In this document: positions 36,292-44,348 of the stretch, one piece after another
How positions within the stretch are numbered: the stretch's first letter is position 1
How the letters are laid out: every line of letters starts with the position of its first letter
The notes under the pieces: generated by a model
The model's input: only the letters and a program-made list of their open reading frames with translations
Told to the model about the DNA's origin: nothing
Databases searched by the model: none
Program-made: the position numbers and the translations under genes
Source: Actinomadura madurae
GTDB taxonomy: Bacteria; Actinomycetota; Actinomycetes; Streptosporangiales; Streptosporangiaceae
Assembly (NCBI RefSeq): GCF_900115095.1
Contig: NZ_FOVH01000012.1
Coordinates: forward strand, 124,001-188,000
Length of the DNA: 64,000 nt
Direction of reading: 5' to 3'

Positions 36292-36687
36292 TCACCCGGG
36301 CCGGTTCACGCGCTCGGTGATTCGCCAGCCGTTCTCGGTGCGACGGAGCTTGTCGCGGTATGTGGAGAACATTTTGATCTGTGGCGTGGCGTTGGTCGAC
36401 GTGACGAACATGAAGTAGGAGACGGCTTCGGCCTGGTCGTGGTCGATGGTCACCGAGACCGGCATCGTGACGTGCCGGTTGTGCGATCCGGCGCCGGTCA
36501 GTCCCGAGTCCCGGCGGCCCTGCGACGCGGCGATGATCGCCTCGAGCCCGGTTTGCGTCGTGCCCCCGGCCGACCAGGTGGCGTCCCGGGTGTAGACGCG
36601 GTCGTAATCGGTGAGCTCTCCCTCATCGGCGAGAAAGGCGGCGAGCAGGAGCACCGCGCGGATCTCGGCGTCGTCGTCCGAGGGCAT
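36292..36687 (-). CDS. SnoaL/NTF2-like protein
   Basis: 131 residues with a single NTF2-like cone: DDDAEIRAVLLLAAFLADEG, YDRVYTRDATWSAGG, and HNRHVTMPVSVTIDHDQAEAVSYFMFV ending in WRITERVNRPG. Such small proteins are isomerases, hydratases (for example ketosteroid isomerase-like) or dimerising sensors; the residues seen do not decide. It is followed by a GntR gene in the same direction after 93 bp, and preceded by element site G. Confidence 0.8.
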   Translation of the reverse strand: MPSDDDAEIRAVLLLAAFLADEGELTDYDRVYTRDATWSAGGTTQTGLEAIIAASQGRRDSGLTGAGSHNRHVTMPVSVTIDHDQAEAVSYFMFVTSTNATPQIKMFSTYRDKLRRTENGWRITERVNRPG

Positions 36688-36732
36688 CGTGGGGGCTCCC
36701 TGTTGCGTGCGAGTGGCGCGACTGACGGAACT

Positions 36733-36756
36733 ATATCAGTACTCTCTATGTGTCAC
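36733..36756 (+). promoter_or_regulatory. GTATCC-like element, site G (GTACTC variant)
   Basis: ATCAGTACTCTCTATGTGTC, sharing AGTA..CTATGTGTC with site F (44594-44616), in the 111 bp spacer between the thioesterase stop and the SnoaL start. Orientation relative to the SnoaL gene is reversed, as at site D. Confidence 0.35.
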
Positions 36757-36798
36757 GGCGGTCGCAAAGGAGGCTGGAGGCGCTCCGGGCCGGCGTAC

Positions 36799-37707
36799 TC
36801 AGGACGACGGGCGGATCAGTGCTTCCTGCGTGACCGACGCGACGAGCTCGCCGTCGTGGTCGAAGACGAGGCCGCGGCAGAGGGCGCGACCGTTGCCCGC
36901 CCAGGGGCTTTCCTGCTCGTAGAGCAGCCATTCGTCGGCGCGGAAGGCGCGGTGGAACCAGACGGCATGATCCAGGCTGGCGAACACCAGCCCGGGGCCG
37001 CCGACGAAACGGGCGTGCGGAGCCAGCGCGACGCTGAGCAGCAGGACATCCGAGGCGAACGCGGTGGCGCCGAGGTGCACGAGCGGATCCGCCGGAAGCT
37101 CTTCCGGGGTGCGGAACCAGAAGCGCTGCCGTGGCTCGGAGGATTCGCCGCGGACGGCGGCCACCCGGCGCAGGGGGCCGTCGAAACGAAGGTCGAGCGG
37201 CACGGCCTTCGTCAACCCCCGGAACCACGCGAGGTCGTCCTCTCCCGCAGCGGCCATCGTCTCGTGTCCAGGCGGGAGCGTGTCCGGGTCGCGGCCGTGC
37301 GCGCGTGGTGTCTGATGCGACCAGCCGTCCTCACGGTCGTGGAACGAGGCGGTGAGGACGAAGATCTCCTTGCCCGCCTGCCGCGCCGTGACTCGCCTGG
37401 CCGAGAAGGCGCTGCCGTCCCGGATGCGGTCGACGTGGTAGTCGAGTGGCAGCGTGGCGTCCCCGCCGAGCAGGAAGTGGGCGTGCAAGGAGTGGGGCGG
37501 CCGGCGTTCGCCGACGGTGCGGCCCGCCGCGACGAGCGCCTGCCCGAGCAGTTGCCCGCCGAAGACGCGTCGTGCGCCCGCACCACGGGCGCCGGCCCGG
37601 AACACGTCCGGGCCGGCAGCCTGCAAGGTCAGCAGCGTGGTGACGTCGGGTGCCGCGCCCTCCGGCCGCACCCGGTCCGCCGCGGGCGGAACCGCAGGGT
37701 GGTTCAT
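36799..37707 (-). CDS. acyl-CoA thioesterase II (TesB-like), double hotdog
   Basis: 302 residues from ATG 37707. The TesB signature is GARRVFGGQLLGQALVAAGRTV, HSLHAHFLLGGD, and DGSAFSARRVTARQAGKEIFVLTASF in the first hotdog. The second hotdog has GLVFASLDHAVWFHRAFRADEWLLY and GRALCRGLVFDHDGELVASVTQEAL. It hydrolyses acyl-CoA to free acid, probably relieving CoA trapping or releasing a dead-end intermediate of the pathway. It lies 14 bp downstream of the DUF35 gene in a four-gene operon with the DUF35 and thiolase-like genes. Confidence 0.92.
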   Translation of the reverse strand: MNHPAVPPAADRVRPEGAAPDVTTLLTLQAAGPDVFRAGARGAGARRVFGGQLLGQALVAAGRTVGERRPPHSLHAHFLLGGDATLPLDYHVDRIRDGSAFSARRVTARQAGKEIFVLTASFHDREDGWSHQTPRAHGRDPDTLPPGHETMAAAGEDDLAWFRGLTKAVPLDLRFDGPLRRVAAVRGESSEPRQRFWFRTPEELPADPLVHLGATAFASDVLLLSVALAPHARFVGGPGLVFASLDHAVWFHRAFRADEWLLYEQESPWAGNGRALCRGLVFDHDGELVASVTQEALIRPSS

Positions 37708-37721
37708 TTCCGCGAGGTTCC

Positions 37722-38153
37722 TCAGCCCAGTGGGCGAAAGAGCGGGATCTTCCAGCCGTCGGAGATGGGGGAGAAGAACACCTCGACCCGGTCGCCGATG
37801 GCCACCTCCCCGGGATCGGCCCCGACGATGTTCGAGACGAGCCGGGCGCCGGGGGCGTCCGGCAGGTCGAGCACGGCGGCGATCATCGTGATGTCGGGGA
37901 TGCCGGGAAACCCGTGCAGCACCGAGAAGCTGAACACCTCGGCGACGCCGGAGAGCTCCGTCCACTCGACCTCGCGGGACTGGCACTGCGGGCAGAACGG
38001 TGTGGGCGGCAGGCGGAAGTGGCCGCACTCACCGCATTTCGGAGCGACGAGCCGGTCCTCTTTCGCGGCCTGCCAGAACGGTTCGGTGTAGCCGTCGGTG
38101 GTGATGCTGACCTTGTCGGCGGGGAGGGCGGCGGAGGTCACGGGCGCGCTCAT
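37722..38153 (-). CDS. DUF35 / zinc-ribbon OB-fold protein, partner of the thiolase-like protein
   Basis: 143 residues from ATG 38153, overlapping the previous stop as ATGA. A rubredoxin-like zinc ribbon with Cys at CGECGHFRLPPTPFCPQC is followed by an OB-fold (VAEVFSFSVLHGFPGIPDIT, RLVSNIVGADPGEVAIGDRVEV). In actinobacteria such DUF35 proteins pair with Ltp-type thiolase-fold proteins; ChsH2's DUF35 domain and Ltp2 form the retro-aldolase that ends steroid side-chain degradation. The adjacent, coupled thiolase-like gene makes this reading likely. Confidence 0.92.
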   Translation of the reverse strand: MSAPVTSAALPADKVSITTDGYTEPFWQAAKEDRLVAPKCGECGHFRLPPTPFCPQCQSREVEWTELSGVAEVFSFSVLHGFPGIPDITMIAAVLDLPDAPGARLVSNIVGADPGEVAIGDRVEVFFSPISDGWKIPLFRPLG

Positions 38154-39337
38154 GTGGCCTTCCCGAGGATCAGGCCCGAGACGGGCAGGTGGGCGGGGCC
38201 GCCGGTGACGAGCGCGAGCTCGGCGCCGGCGACCTGGTTGATCGCGGTGCCGCGCATCTGCTCGACACCTTCCTTGATGTGGGTCATGCCGATGATGTAG
38301 GCCTCCGACAGCTGCCCGCCGTGCGTGTTGACCGGGAGGGAACCGCCCTTGTACCGCAGCGCGCCGGACTCGACGAACGGGCCGCCTTCGCCCTTCTTGC
38401 AGAAGCCGTAGTCCTCCAACTGCATGAGGACCATCGGGGAGAAGTGGTCGTAGATCAGGGCCACGTCGATGTCGTCCGGGGTCACGCCCGCGCGGCCGAA
38501 CAGGTGCCTGGCCACCGGCGCGTGCCCGGAGGAGGCGAAATCCTCCCGCGGCATCCCGTACCAGCCGAAGGCGCGGCCCCAGTCGCGGTGCCCGCCGTGC
38601 GCGGCGGCGACGACCGGCACCGGCTTCTGCCTGAGATCCTTGGCGCGCTGCGCCGACGTGGTGATCACCGCGACGGCGCCCTCGGTTTCGAGGCAGAAGT
38701 CCAGCAGGCACAATGGGTCCGCGATCATCCGGGCGGCGAAGTAGTCGTCCTTGGTGAGCGGGTCCTTCATGATCGCCTTCGGCCGCGTCGCCGCGTTGAG
38801 CCGCTGGGAGATCGCGATCTCGGCGAACGCTTCGCGGCGGGTGCCGTAGTCGTGCATGTGCCGCCGCGTGAGGACCGACATCATGTGCCCGGGACCGGAC
38901 AGGCCCGACGGCTGCACGAAGGAGCCGAGCGGGTTCGGCGGCTTGATCGCCATGACCTGGCCGAGCCGGGCCTTGGCCTGCTGCAGGGCCATCACCGTCA
39001 CGACGACGTCGGCATCCCCGGCGACGATCGCCGCGCGGGCCAGTCCGATCGAGCCCGCGGCGCCGCCACCGCCGGCGGTGAGGCTCGCGGTGAACGTCAC
39101 CTCGGGGATGCCGAGGGTCTCCATGAACTCGGCGGTGTCCATCGCCTGGCCGTAGCCCCCGCCGGCGCCGGAGTAGTAGGCGAACCCGTCGATGTCGGTG
39201 ACCGGCAGCCCGGCGTCCTCGCACGCGGCGAGGATGGCGCTGCCGGCGAGCTCGGTGATCGTGCGGGGCTGCGACTGACCGCGGCGGTAGTACTCGGTGG
39301 CGCCCACGCCGACGATCGCGACGTCCCCGGCCGTCAT
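38150..39337 (-). CDS. thiolase-superfamily protein, Ltp2-like aldolase (no catalytic Cys)
   Basis: 395 residues from ATG 39337. The N-terminus DVAIVGVGATEYYRRGQ, and the C-terminal segments PVNTHGGQLSEAYIIGMTHI and NQVAGAELALVTGG, mark the SCP-x/Ltp thiolase family. At the position of the thiolase nucleophile the sequence is TASLTAGGGGAAGSIGLA, without a Cys, and the usual CxG/GHP end motif is absent. So it should not perform thiolysis; an aldolase role with the DUF35 partner fits. A longer start at GTG 39391 exists but its GGAGG would overlap the codon; that GGAGG instead serves a 14-residue leader. Confidence 0.9.
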   Translation of the reverse strand: MTAGDVAIVGVGATEYYRRGQSQPRTITELAGSAILAACEDAGLPVTDIDGFAYYSGAGGGYGQAMDTAEFMETLGIPEVTFTASLTAGGGGAAGSIGLARAAIVAGDADVVVTVMALQQAKARLGQVMAIKPPNPLGSFVQPSGLSGPGHMMSVLTRRHMHDYGTRREAFAEIAISQRLNAATRPKAIMKDPLTKDDYFAARMIADPLCLLDFCLETEGAVAVITTSAQRAKDLRQKPVPVVAAAHGGHRDWGRAFGWYGMPREDFASSGHAPVARHLFGRAGVTPDDIDVALIYDHFSPMVLMQLEDYGFCKKGEGGPFVESGALRYKGGSLPVNTHGGQLSEAYIIGMTHIKEGVEQMRGTAINQVAGAELALVTGGPAHLPVSGLILGKAT

Positions 39338-39378
39338 GATCGGCCGCCGGGGTGGTGGGCGGTGTGCTGTAGCGTCAT
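39334..39378 (-). CDS. 14-residue leader ORF coupled to the thiolase-like gene
   Basis: ATG at 39378 with GGAGG seven bases before it; peptide MTLQHTAHHPGGRS; its TGA overlaps the ATG of the thiolase-like gene (ATGA). No closer ribosome site serves the downstream ATG, so coupling or reinitiation is plausible. Confidence 0.5.
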   Translation of the reverse strand: MTLQHTAHHPGGRS

Positions 39379-39465
39379 TCGTCGCCTCCACAGTGTTCTG
39401 CCGGATCCGGGTGCTCCCGGACCGGCTGTCCGGTCAGGACGGTCCGGCGCTGCCGCCGGCGACCG

Positions 39466-40458
39466 TCACGCGATCGCGTCGCGCAGGAAAGGGGCGTCCT
39501 CGAGGGCACGCAGGGTGTCGTTGAGGTGGGTGCAGGTCGAGGTTCCCGTGAAGGTGCGCCGGACGTGGCCGCGCAAACCCGCCAGCGGCAATCCCGCGAG
39601 ACGGCCGGCGCTCGCCACGGCGGCCGGGCACTCGACCCAGGGCAGTGCCCGCGGGGTCGCCTCGCAGGAACGGATCCTGTCGCCGTCGAACTCGACGTCC
39701 ACCGTGTACTCGTGGATCACGGTCTCCCGCCCGTCCGCACCCATGTAGGAGTCGCGGAACAGAACGTCCACTCCGGACTCCGTCACGTCCATGCGGCGGT
39801 GCCTGCGCATCCCGTGTGCGGGCAGCGGCGGCAGCTCGTGCCACGCCCAGGGGTCCGAGGTGGCCAGGGGAAGGGCTTCCGGTCCCGTGACGAGGGGGCC
39901 CCGTCCGGTGGCGTCGAAGCTGTTCATGATGGTTCCCCCGTCGGCGAATCCCGCGCACATGTCGCGCCCGAAGTCCGGGCGGCCGATGAGCTCCTGCGGT
40001 CCGTCCGGGTCGCTTGACCGCCCCGCCATGTAGGCGTGGCCGGACACCAGCGTCGTGACCGGGACGTCGTCCATGAGCTGGTGCAGCAGGCTTGGCAGGT
40101 CCGGATCGGCCGCGAGCACCCGTGCGCGGAATCCCGAACCGACACCCTCGCCGGTCAGGGACCGCAACGACGGGCGGGGTGGGGCGGTGGTCAGCTCCTG
40201 CAAGATCCAGCCGCCGGTGAAGTCGACCTGTGCGGTGTACGCCGCGCGGGCGAGCTCCACCGGAGTGCCGTCGGCGCCGGTGCGAAGGTCACGCCCGGAG
40301 CCGACGAGCAGGAGCGGTCCCTCGACTCCGTCCGGCCGCAGCATGTCCGTGGTGACCGTACGGCGCACGGAGCGCGGTGCGCGCTCCGGCGTGCCGCTGG
40401 TCGGTTCGTGGATGCCGTGGCGTGGGTGAAGCGGGCCAAGGAAAGCCGTTGTCCCCAC
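39466..40458 (-). CDS. DUF2889 family protein
   Basis: 330 residues starting at GTG 40458 (no better start seen). It begins GPLHPRHGIHEP, a conserved start of DUF2889 proteins, and ends with RRTFTGTSTCTHLNDTLRALED, the family's most conserved segment. Function is unknown; these genes recur beside acyl-CoA and steroid-like degradation genes in actinobacteria. A 17 bp palindrome lies 27 bases upstream of its start. Confidence 0.9.
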   Translation of the reverse strand: MGTTAFLGPLHPRHGIHEPTSGTPERAPRSVRRTVTTDMLRPDGVEGPLLLVGSGRDLRTGADGTPVELARAAYTAQVDFTGGWILQELTTAPPRPSLRSLTGEGVGSGFRARVLAADPDLPSLLHQLMDDVPVTTLVSGHAYMAGRSSDPDGPQELIGRPDFGRDMCAGFADGGTIMNSFDATGRGPLVTGPEALPLATSDPWAWHELPPLPAHGMRRHRRMDVTESGVDVLFRDSYMGADGRETVIHEYTVDVEFDGDRIRSCEATPRALPWVECPAAVASAGRLAGLPLAGLRGHVRRTFTGTSTCTHLNDTLRALEDAPFLRDAIA

Positions 40459-40484
40459 AGTGCTTCATCTCCCGGGCGTGCCGA

Positions 40485-40501
40485 TGAAAATGTCATTTTC
40501 A
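40485..40501. promoter_or_regulatory. 17 bp perfect palindrome upstream of the DUF2889 gene
   Basis: TGAAAATGTCATTTTCA: eight-base arms around a single T, in an A/T-rich patch between a CoA ligase and the DUF2889 gene (both minus strand). The length and symmetry suit a TetR- or GntR-type dimer. No other copy was noticed in this window. Confidence 0.65.
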
Positions 40502-40633
40502 GTAGATCGCCCGGGTGGTCCGGTTGTCAATGTGCTGATCACAACAGGCGTGCCGGCGTGGCGGCCTGTCGCGGTCGCGTCAGCCTGGGCCGCCGGTGTG
40601 GCGCCGTGCCGGCGCAAAGCCGCCGGCTGACCG

Positions 40634-42172
40634 TCACCGCCGGGCGAAGAACTCACGGGACGGGCGTCCTGCGACGTCCTCGCGGACCCGGCGCCGCAGG
40701 AGCTTCCCCGTCGGAAGGCGGGGCAGCTCGCGGGTGAAGGTGATCTCGCGCGGGCATTTGAACCCCGCCAGCTGCTCCCGGCAGTGGGCGAACAGTTCGT
40801 CGGCGAGCGCGCGGCCGGCGTGCGCGGTGGGATCCGGCTGCACCACGGCCAGCACACGCTGTCCCATCTCCTCGTCCGGAGCGCCGATCACCGCTGCGTC
40901 GAAGACGTTCTTGTTGCGGCACAACGTGTCCTCGATCTCCTGCGGGTAGATGTTCACGCCGCCGGAGAGGATGAGGTCGACCCGGCGGTCGGACAGGTAG
41001 AGATAGCCGTTCGCGTCGAGATGGCCGACGTCGCCGAGGGTGCTCCAGCCGCGGTCGTTGAACGCGCCCGCCGTCTTCTCGGGATCGTTGTGGTAGCGGA
41101 ACCGGGCGGTGCCCTCGAACCAGATGGTGCCGATCTCGCCGGGTGGGAGCTCGTTCCCGTCGTCGTCCAGCACGTGCGCGGTCCCATAGCTCGCCCGCCC
41201 CACGGAGCCGGGGTGGGCGAGCCACTCCTCGCTGCCGATGGTGAAGAAACCGTTGCCCTCGCTGCCCGCGTAGAACTCGTGCACGATCGGGCCGAGCCAG
41301 TCGATCATGCCGCGCTTGACCTCCGGCGGGCACGGCGCGGCCGCGTGCACGACGACCCGCAGGCTGCCGAGGTCGAACCGCCGCCGGTCGGCCGCGGGCA
41401 GCCGGAGCAGCCGCCGCATCATCGTCGGGACGAACTGCACGTGCGTGACGCGGTGGCGCTCGATCAGCTCAAGGGTCTCGAGCGCGTCGAAGCGCTCCAT
41501 GGCGACCGCGGTGCCACCGGCGCGCTGCGTCGCCATGGACCAGGCGAGCGGCGCGGCGTGGTAGAGCGGCCCGGGGCAGAGGTAGACCATGTCGGCACCG
41601 AAGCCGAACCCCTCGCGCATCAGGCCGTCGAACGTGCCCGGGGTGCCGACCGGAACGCGGACGGCCTCGCGGGCGATTCCTTTGGGATGTCCGGTCGTCC
41701 CCGACGAATAGAACATCGAGAACCCTTCCCAGGCTTGGGGAAGGCCCTCCGGTGCACCGGTGACGGGAGGTGGCTCGGCGTCGATCTCCAGCAGCGTCAC
41801 CGAAGGCACGTCCCGGGCGATGCGCCGGGCGAGGCCGGCGTGGGCCCGCGACGCGACCAGCACGGCCGCGTCGCAGTCCGCGACGATGTACGCGGCCTCT
41901 TCAGGCGTCAGGTGCCAGTTGACCGGCGTGTAGTACAGGCCGGTGCGCTGTGCCGCCCACGCGAAAGGGAACAGCTGGGGCTCGTTGCCGAACAGCAGCG
42001 CGATGTGGTCGCCGAAGCGGAGGCCCTGCGCGGCCAGGAGCGCGGCGGCCCGGTCCGTCTGCGCGCGCAGCCGCCCGTACGAGAGGGCGCCGCCGCCCCC
42101 CATGACGAGCGCGGGTTTGCCGACGGGTGCGGCCGCACCGAGCGTCGCGGCCGCATGGTCGGTGCCGGTCAT
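40634..42172 (-). CDS. AMP-dependent acyl-CoA ligase (FadD-like)
   Basis: 512 residues with all ANL motifs: A3 FYSSGTTGHPKGIAREA, A4/A5 EFYAGSEGNGF, A7-A8 WSTLGDVGHLDANGYLYLSDR and DLILSGGVNIYPQEIED, and catalytic Lys in ELPRLPTGKLLRRRV. It activates a carboxylic acid to the CoA thioester, probably at the entry of a side-chain degradation branch. The gene stands alone upstream of DUF2889 after 175 bp; its 5' region has an AACTAGTT palindrome. It is one of two FadD-like ligases in the island. Confidence 0.93.
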   Translation of the reverse strand: MTGTDHAAATLGAAAPVGKPALVMGGGGALSYGRLRAQTDRAAALLAAQGLRFGDHIALLFGNEPQLFPFAWAAQRTGLYYTPVNWHLTPEEAAYIVADCDAAVLVASRAHAGLARRIARDVPSVTLLEIDAEPPPVTGAPEGLPQAWEGFSMFYSSGTTGHPKGIAREAVRVPVGTPGTFDGLMREGFGFGADMVYLCPGPLYHAAPLAWSMATQRAGGTAVAMERFDALETLELIERHRVTHVQFVPTMMRRLLRLPAADRRRFDLGSLRVVVHAAAPCPPEVKRGMIDWLGPIVHEFYAGSEGNGFFTIGSEEWLAHPGSVGRASYGTAHVLDDDGNELPPGEIGTIWFEGTARFRYHNDPEKTAGAFNDRGWSTLGDVGHLDANGYLYLSDRRVDLILSGGVNIYPQEIEDTLCRNKNVFDAAVIGAPDEEMGQRVLAVVQPDPTAHAGRALADELFAHCREQLAGFKCPREITFTRELPRLPTGKLLRRRVREDVAGRPSREFFARR

Positions 42173-42200
42173 GTGAAGCTCACCTCGATCCGGACAAACA

Positions 42201-42214
42201 TCTAACTAGTTTAC
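42201..42214. promoter_or_regulatory. AACTAGTT palindrome, TetR/KstR-like site before the FadD-like gene
   Basis: TCTAACTAGTTTAC lies 29 bases before the ligase start. It fits the KstR-type pattern TnnAACnnGTTnnA at every defined position but the last. No TetR gene is visible nearby, so the regulator would be elsewhere. Confidence 0.4.
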
Positions 42215-42224
42215 AGATTTAGCC

Positions 42225-42440
42225 TTATTGAACAACCGTCGAGCCGACCAGGTCCGGGGTGACGAAGTGGGCACGGTCGTCGAATGCGCCGTGCACGACA
42301 TCGGGCCGGTCGACCTCGTCGATCAGCAGGACAACGTCCTCGTCGGCGCGGATCGCATCGACCAGCGGTCAGGTGAGCAGGTACTGCTCACCGAAGACAT
42401 CGTCCCGCGCCGAATCCCAGCCGCCCACCCGGCTCGCCTG
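42225..42440 (-). pseudogene. relic of a MoxR-type AAA+ ATPase
   Basis: On the minus strand one frame reads GGWDSARDDVFGEQYLLT, a TGA (42369-42371), then PLVDAIRADEDVVLLIDEVDR, PDVVHGAFDD and ends at TAA (42225). LVDAIRADEDVVLLIDEVDR is the Walker B region of MoxR ATPases, and FGEQYLLT-stop-PL corresponds to the preceding flexible segment. The Walker A part and everything after the sensor region are missing. A decayed fragment between the ligase and the GntR gene. Confidence 0.75.
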
Positions 42441-42446
42441 GATGAG

Positions 42447-43295
42447 TCAGGCGCCATCCGTCATCGCGTCGACGATCGTCTTGTCCTGGTGCATCCGGGC
42501 CACGCGCTCCTCCAGCAGGAACATCTGATCGCGCCAGAAGGTCGCCGCGTCGTCGGCCCTGCCCGCCGCGACGAGGCGCATGGCCTTCGTCACGGCCTTC
42601 CGCGTCGCCAGGTCGTTCTCGGTGGTGGTGCCGGTCATCGCATCCAGCAGCTCGTGCCGGATGACCTCCGTGAGCGTGCTGTGGAGCAGCTGAAGCGTCT
42701 TGTTGCCCGCGAGCTCGAACAGCAGCCGGAAGAAGTCGAGCCACGCCTCGGCGCGCCGCCGGGGAGCCTTGGCGAGGGCCACCTGGTCGAAAGCCGCCAG
42801 GAGCCGGTCCGCCGCGGCGGCCCGGTCCTCACGCTGGGCGATGAGACGCAGGGCGACAGGCTCGATCAGCGCCCGCGCCTGGAACACGTCGCTCAGCAGG
42901 ACGCCGTCGACCTGCATGAGGAGCCCGAGGTAGCGGGAGGCCACGGTGACGTTCGGCCGCGTCACCCGGGCGCCGCCCCGGGGACCGCGCCGGACGGCGA
43001 TCAGCTGCTCGGACTCCAGGATCCGGAAGGCTTCGCGCAGTGAAGGCCGCGAGACTCCGAACCGCGCCATCAGCTCGGCCTCGCTGGGCAGGGCGGCGCC
43101 CTCGGGTATCTCGCGATGGACGATCTGCGAGCGGATGGTCCGCGCGATCACCTCGGCCGTCTTGGGGACGCGGACGCGATCGACGTCCACGGAACGCGGG
43201 CCCTTCGGCGTCTGCGGCAGGTCCTGCGGCTCGACGGCGGGCTCCATACCCGCGGCTCCCCTCGGCTCGGCGCGCTTGAAAGTTAAATGATACAC
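42447..43295 (-). CDS. GntR-family regulator, FadR/FCD subfamily
   Basis: 282 residues from GTG 43295, preceded by AGGAGG at a seven-base spacing. A 45-residue N-terminal tail is followed by the HTH (PSEAELMARFGVSRPSLREAF, wing RRGPRGGARVTRP) and an FCD domain (FQARALIEPVALRLIA, LLHSTLTEVIRHELLDA). A paralogue of the 35467 regulator. Divergent from an SDR gene whose spacer carries a 17 bp palindrome, and it may bind there. Confidence 0.92.
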   Translation of the reverse strand: MYHLTFKRAEPRGAAGMEPAVEPQDLPQTPKGPRSVDVDRVRVPKTAEVIARTIRSQIVHREIPEGAALPSEAELMARFGVSRPSLREAFRILESEQLIAVRRGPRGGARVTRPNVTVASRYLGLLMQVDGVLLSDVFQARALIEPVALRLIAQREDRAAAADRLLAAFDQVALAKAPRRRAEAWLDFFRLLFELAGNKTLQLLHSTLTEVIRHELLDAMTGTTTENDLATRKAVTKAMRLVAAGRADDAATFWRDQMFLLEERVARMHQDKTIVDAMTDGA

Positions 43296-43353
43296 CTCAA
43301 AGCCTCCTCTCGGCGCGCGCGGACGGAACCACCGAGCTCGATGTCAAGGGACC

Positions 43354-43396
43354 ATCGGTATCCCGAAGCTATCCGTTGTATTATCTATATGATAAT
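43354..43396. promoter_or_regulatory. operator region between gntR and SDR: 17 bp palindrome plus GGTATCCC
   Basis: ATTATC-TATAT-GATAAT (43380-43396) is a perfect six-base inverted repeat with a five-base A/T spacer, about 90 bp before the SDR start and 85 bp before the GntR start. CATCGGTATCCCG (43354-43366) beside it contains the island core GTATCC, but in a GC-rich setting. Either may be the site of the divergent GntR regulator. Confidence 0.55.
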
Positions 43397-43485
43397 TTCA
43401 TTCGTCGGAGCACCCGGCTCGATGTGCCGCGATCGATCCGGCCTTCGCTGTGGGCGATGCATCGCGCGCAAAGGAGTACCAGTCG

Positions 43486-44289
43486 ATGCTGGAAGAGTTC
43501 GACGCCGTCTGCCCGGATGGGATGCTGGCCGACCAGGTTCTGATCGTGACCGGTGCGAGCCAGGGGATCGGCGAGGCCGCCGCCTACGGCTTCGCCCGCG
43601 CCGGCGCTTCCGTGGTGCTGGCGGCCCGCCGTGGCGAGGTGGTCGAGAAGCACGCCGCAAAGATCAGGAATGCCGGCGGGAAGGCGATCGGCGTTGCTGT
43701 CGACGTGACTCGAGAAGCCGATGTCGAAGCCATGGTGGCGCTGGCCGTCAGTGAATTCGGGCGGTTGGACGGTGCATTCAACAACGCCGGCATCGAGCAG
43801 ACCCCGCCAGGGCCGATGCACGAGGTGACGCTGGATCAGTGGCGCGACATTCACGCCGTCAAGATCGACGGCGTGTTCCTCTGCGTCAAGCACGAGGTGC
43901 AGGCGATGTTCGGCAGCGGCGGCGCGATCGTCAACCACGGCTCCGTTGTCAGCGAGCGGCCGCTTCCGCACTATCCGGCGCCCGCGTCGTCGCAGGGTGC
44001 CATCCCCGCGTTGACGCGGACCGCGGCGGTCACCTACGCCGAGCAGGACATCCGGGTGAACATGATCGCGACGGGCGCGATCCTGACGCCGGAGCGAGCG
44101 GCGCATCGCACGGCGGAGACCGAGATCTACCAGCCCGATGTCGCCAGGAAGATCTGTCCACTCGGCCGGTTCGGCACGCCTCGTGAGATCGCCTCGACCG
44201 CGGCATTCCTGCTCTCGCCGTGGTCGTCCTACCTGACCGGGGCCGTGGTTCCCGTCGACGGCGGCAACACGGCCGGCAACGTACGCTGA
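43486..44289 (+). CDS. SDR-family oxidoreductase with substituted catalytic residues
   Basis: 267 residues from ATG 43486, nine bases after AAAGGAG. The Rossmann motif VTGASQGIGEAAAYGFARAG and FNNAGIEQ are intact. At the catalytic site the sequence is VVSERPLPHYPAPASSQGAI, which aligns residue for residue with the usual GLPGLSAYVASKGAV: the Tyr is replaced by Pro and the Lys by Gln. The conserved Ser (NHGSVV) remains. The NAD-binding fold seems kept but normal dehydrogenase chemistry is unlikely, unless Tyr three residues earlier substitutes. Ends with PVDGGNTAGN. Followed by a strong hairpin. Confidence 0.88.
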   Translation: MLEEFDAVCPDGMLADQVLIVTGASQGIGEAAAYGFARAGASVVLAARRGEVVEKHAAKIRNAGGKAIGVAVDVTREADVEAMVALAVSEFGRLDGAFNNAGIEQTPPGPMHEVTLDQWRDIHAVKIDGVFLCVKHEVQAMFGSGGAIVNHGSVVSERPLPHYPAPASSQGAIPALTRTAAVTYAEQDIRVNMIATGAILTPERAAHRTAETEIYQPDVARKICPLGRFGTPREIASTAAFLLSPWSSYLTGAVVPVDGGNTAGNVR

Positions 44290-44324
44290 CCGTGGTCCTC
44301 ATGCGTCCGGTGGGCTGACAAGCC

Positions 44325-44348
44325 GCGGGCCGGCCACGGCCGGCCCGC
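44325..44348 (+). terminator. hairpin terminator after the SDR
   Basis: GCGGGCCGGCC (44325-44335) pairs with GGCCGGCCCGC (44338-44348) perfectly over 11 bp. No T-run. The remaining sequence to 44590, up to site F, contains nothing I can call. Confidence 0.75.
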
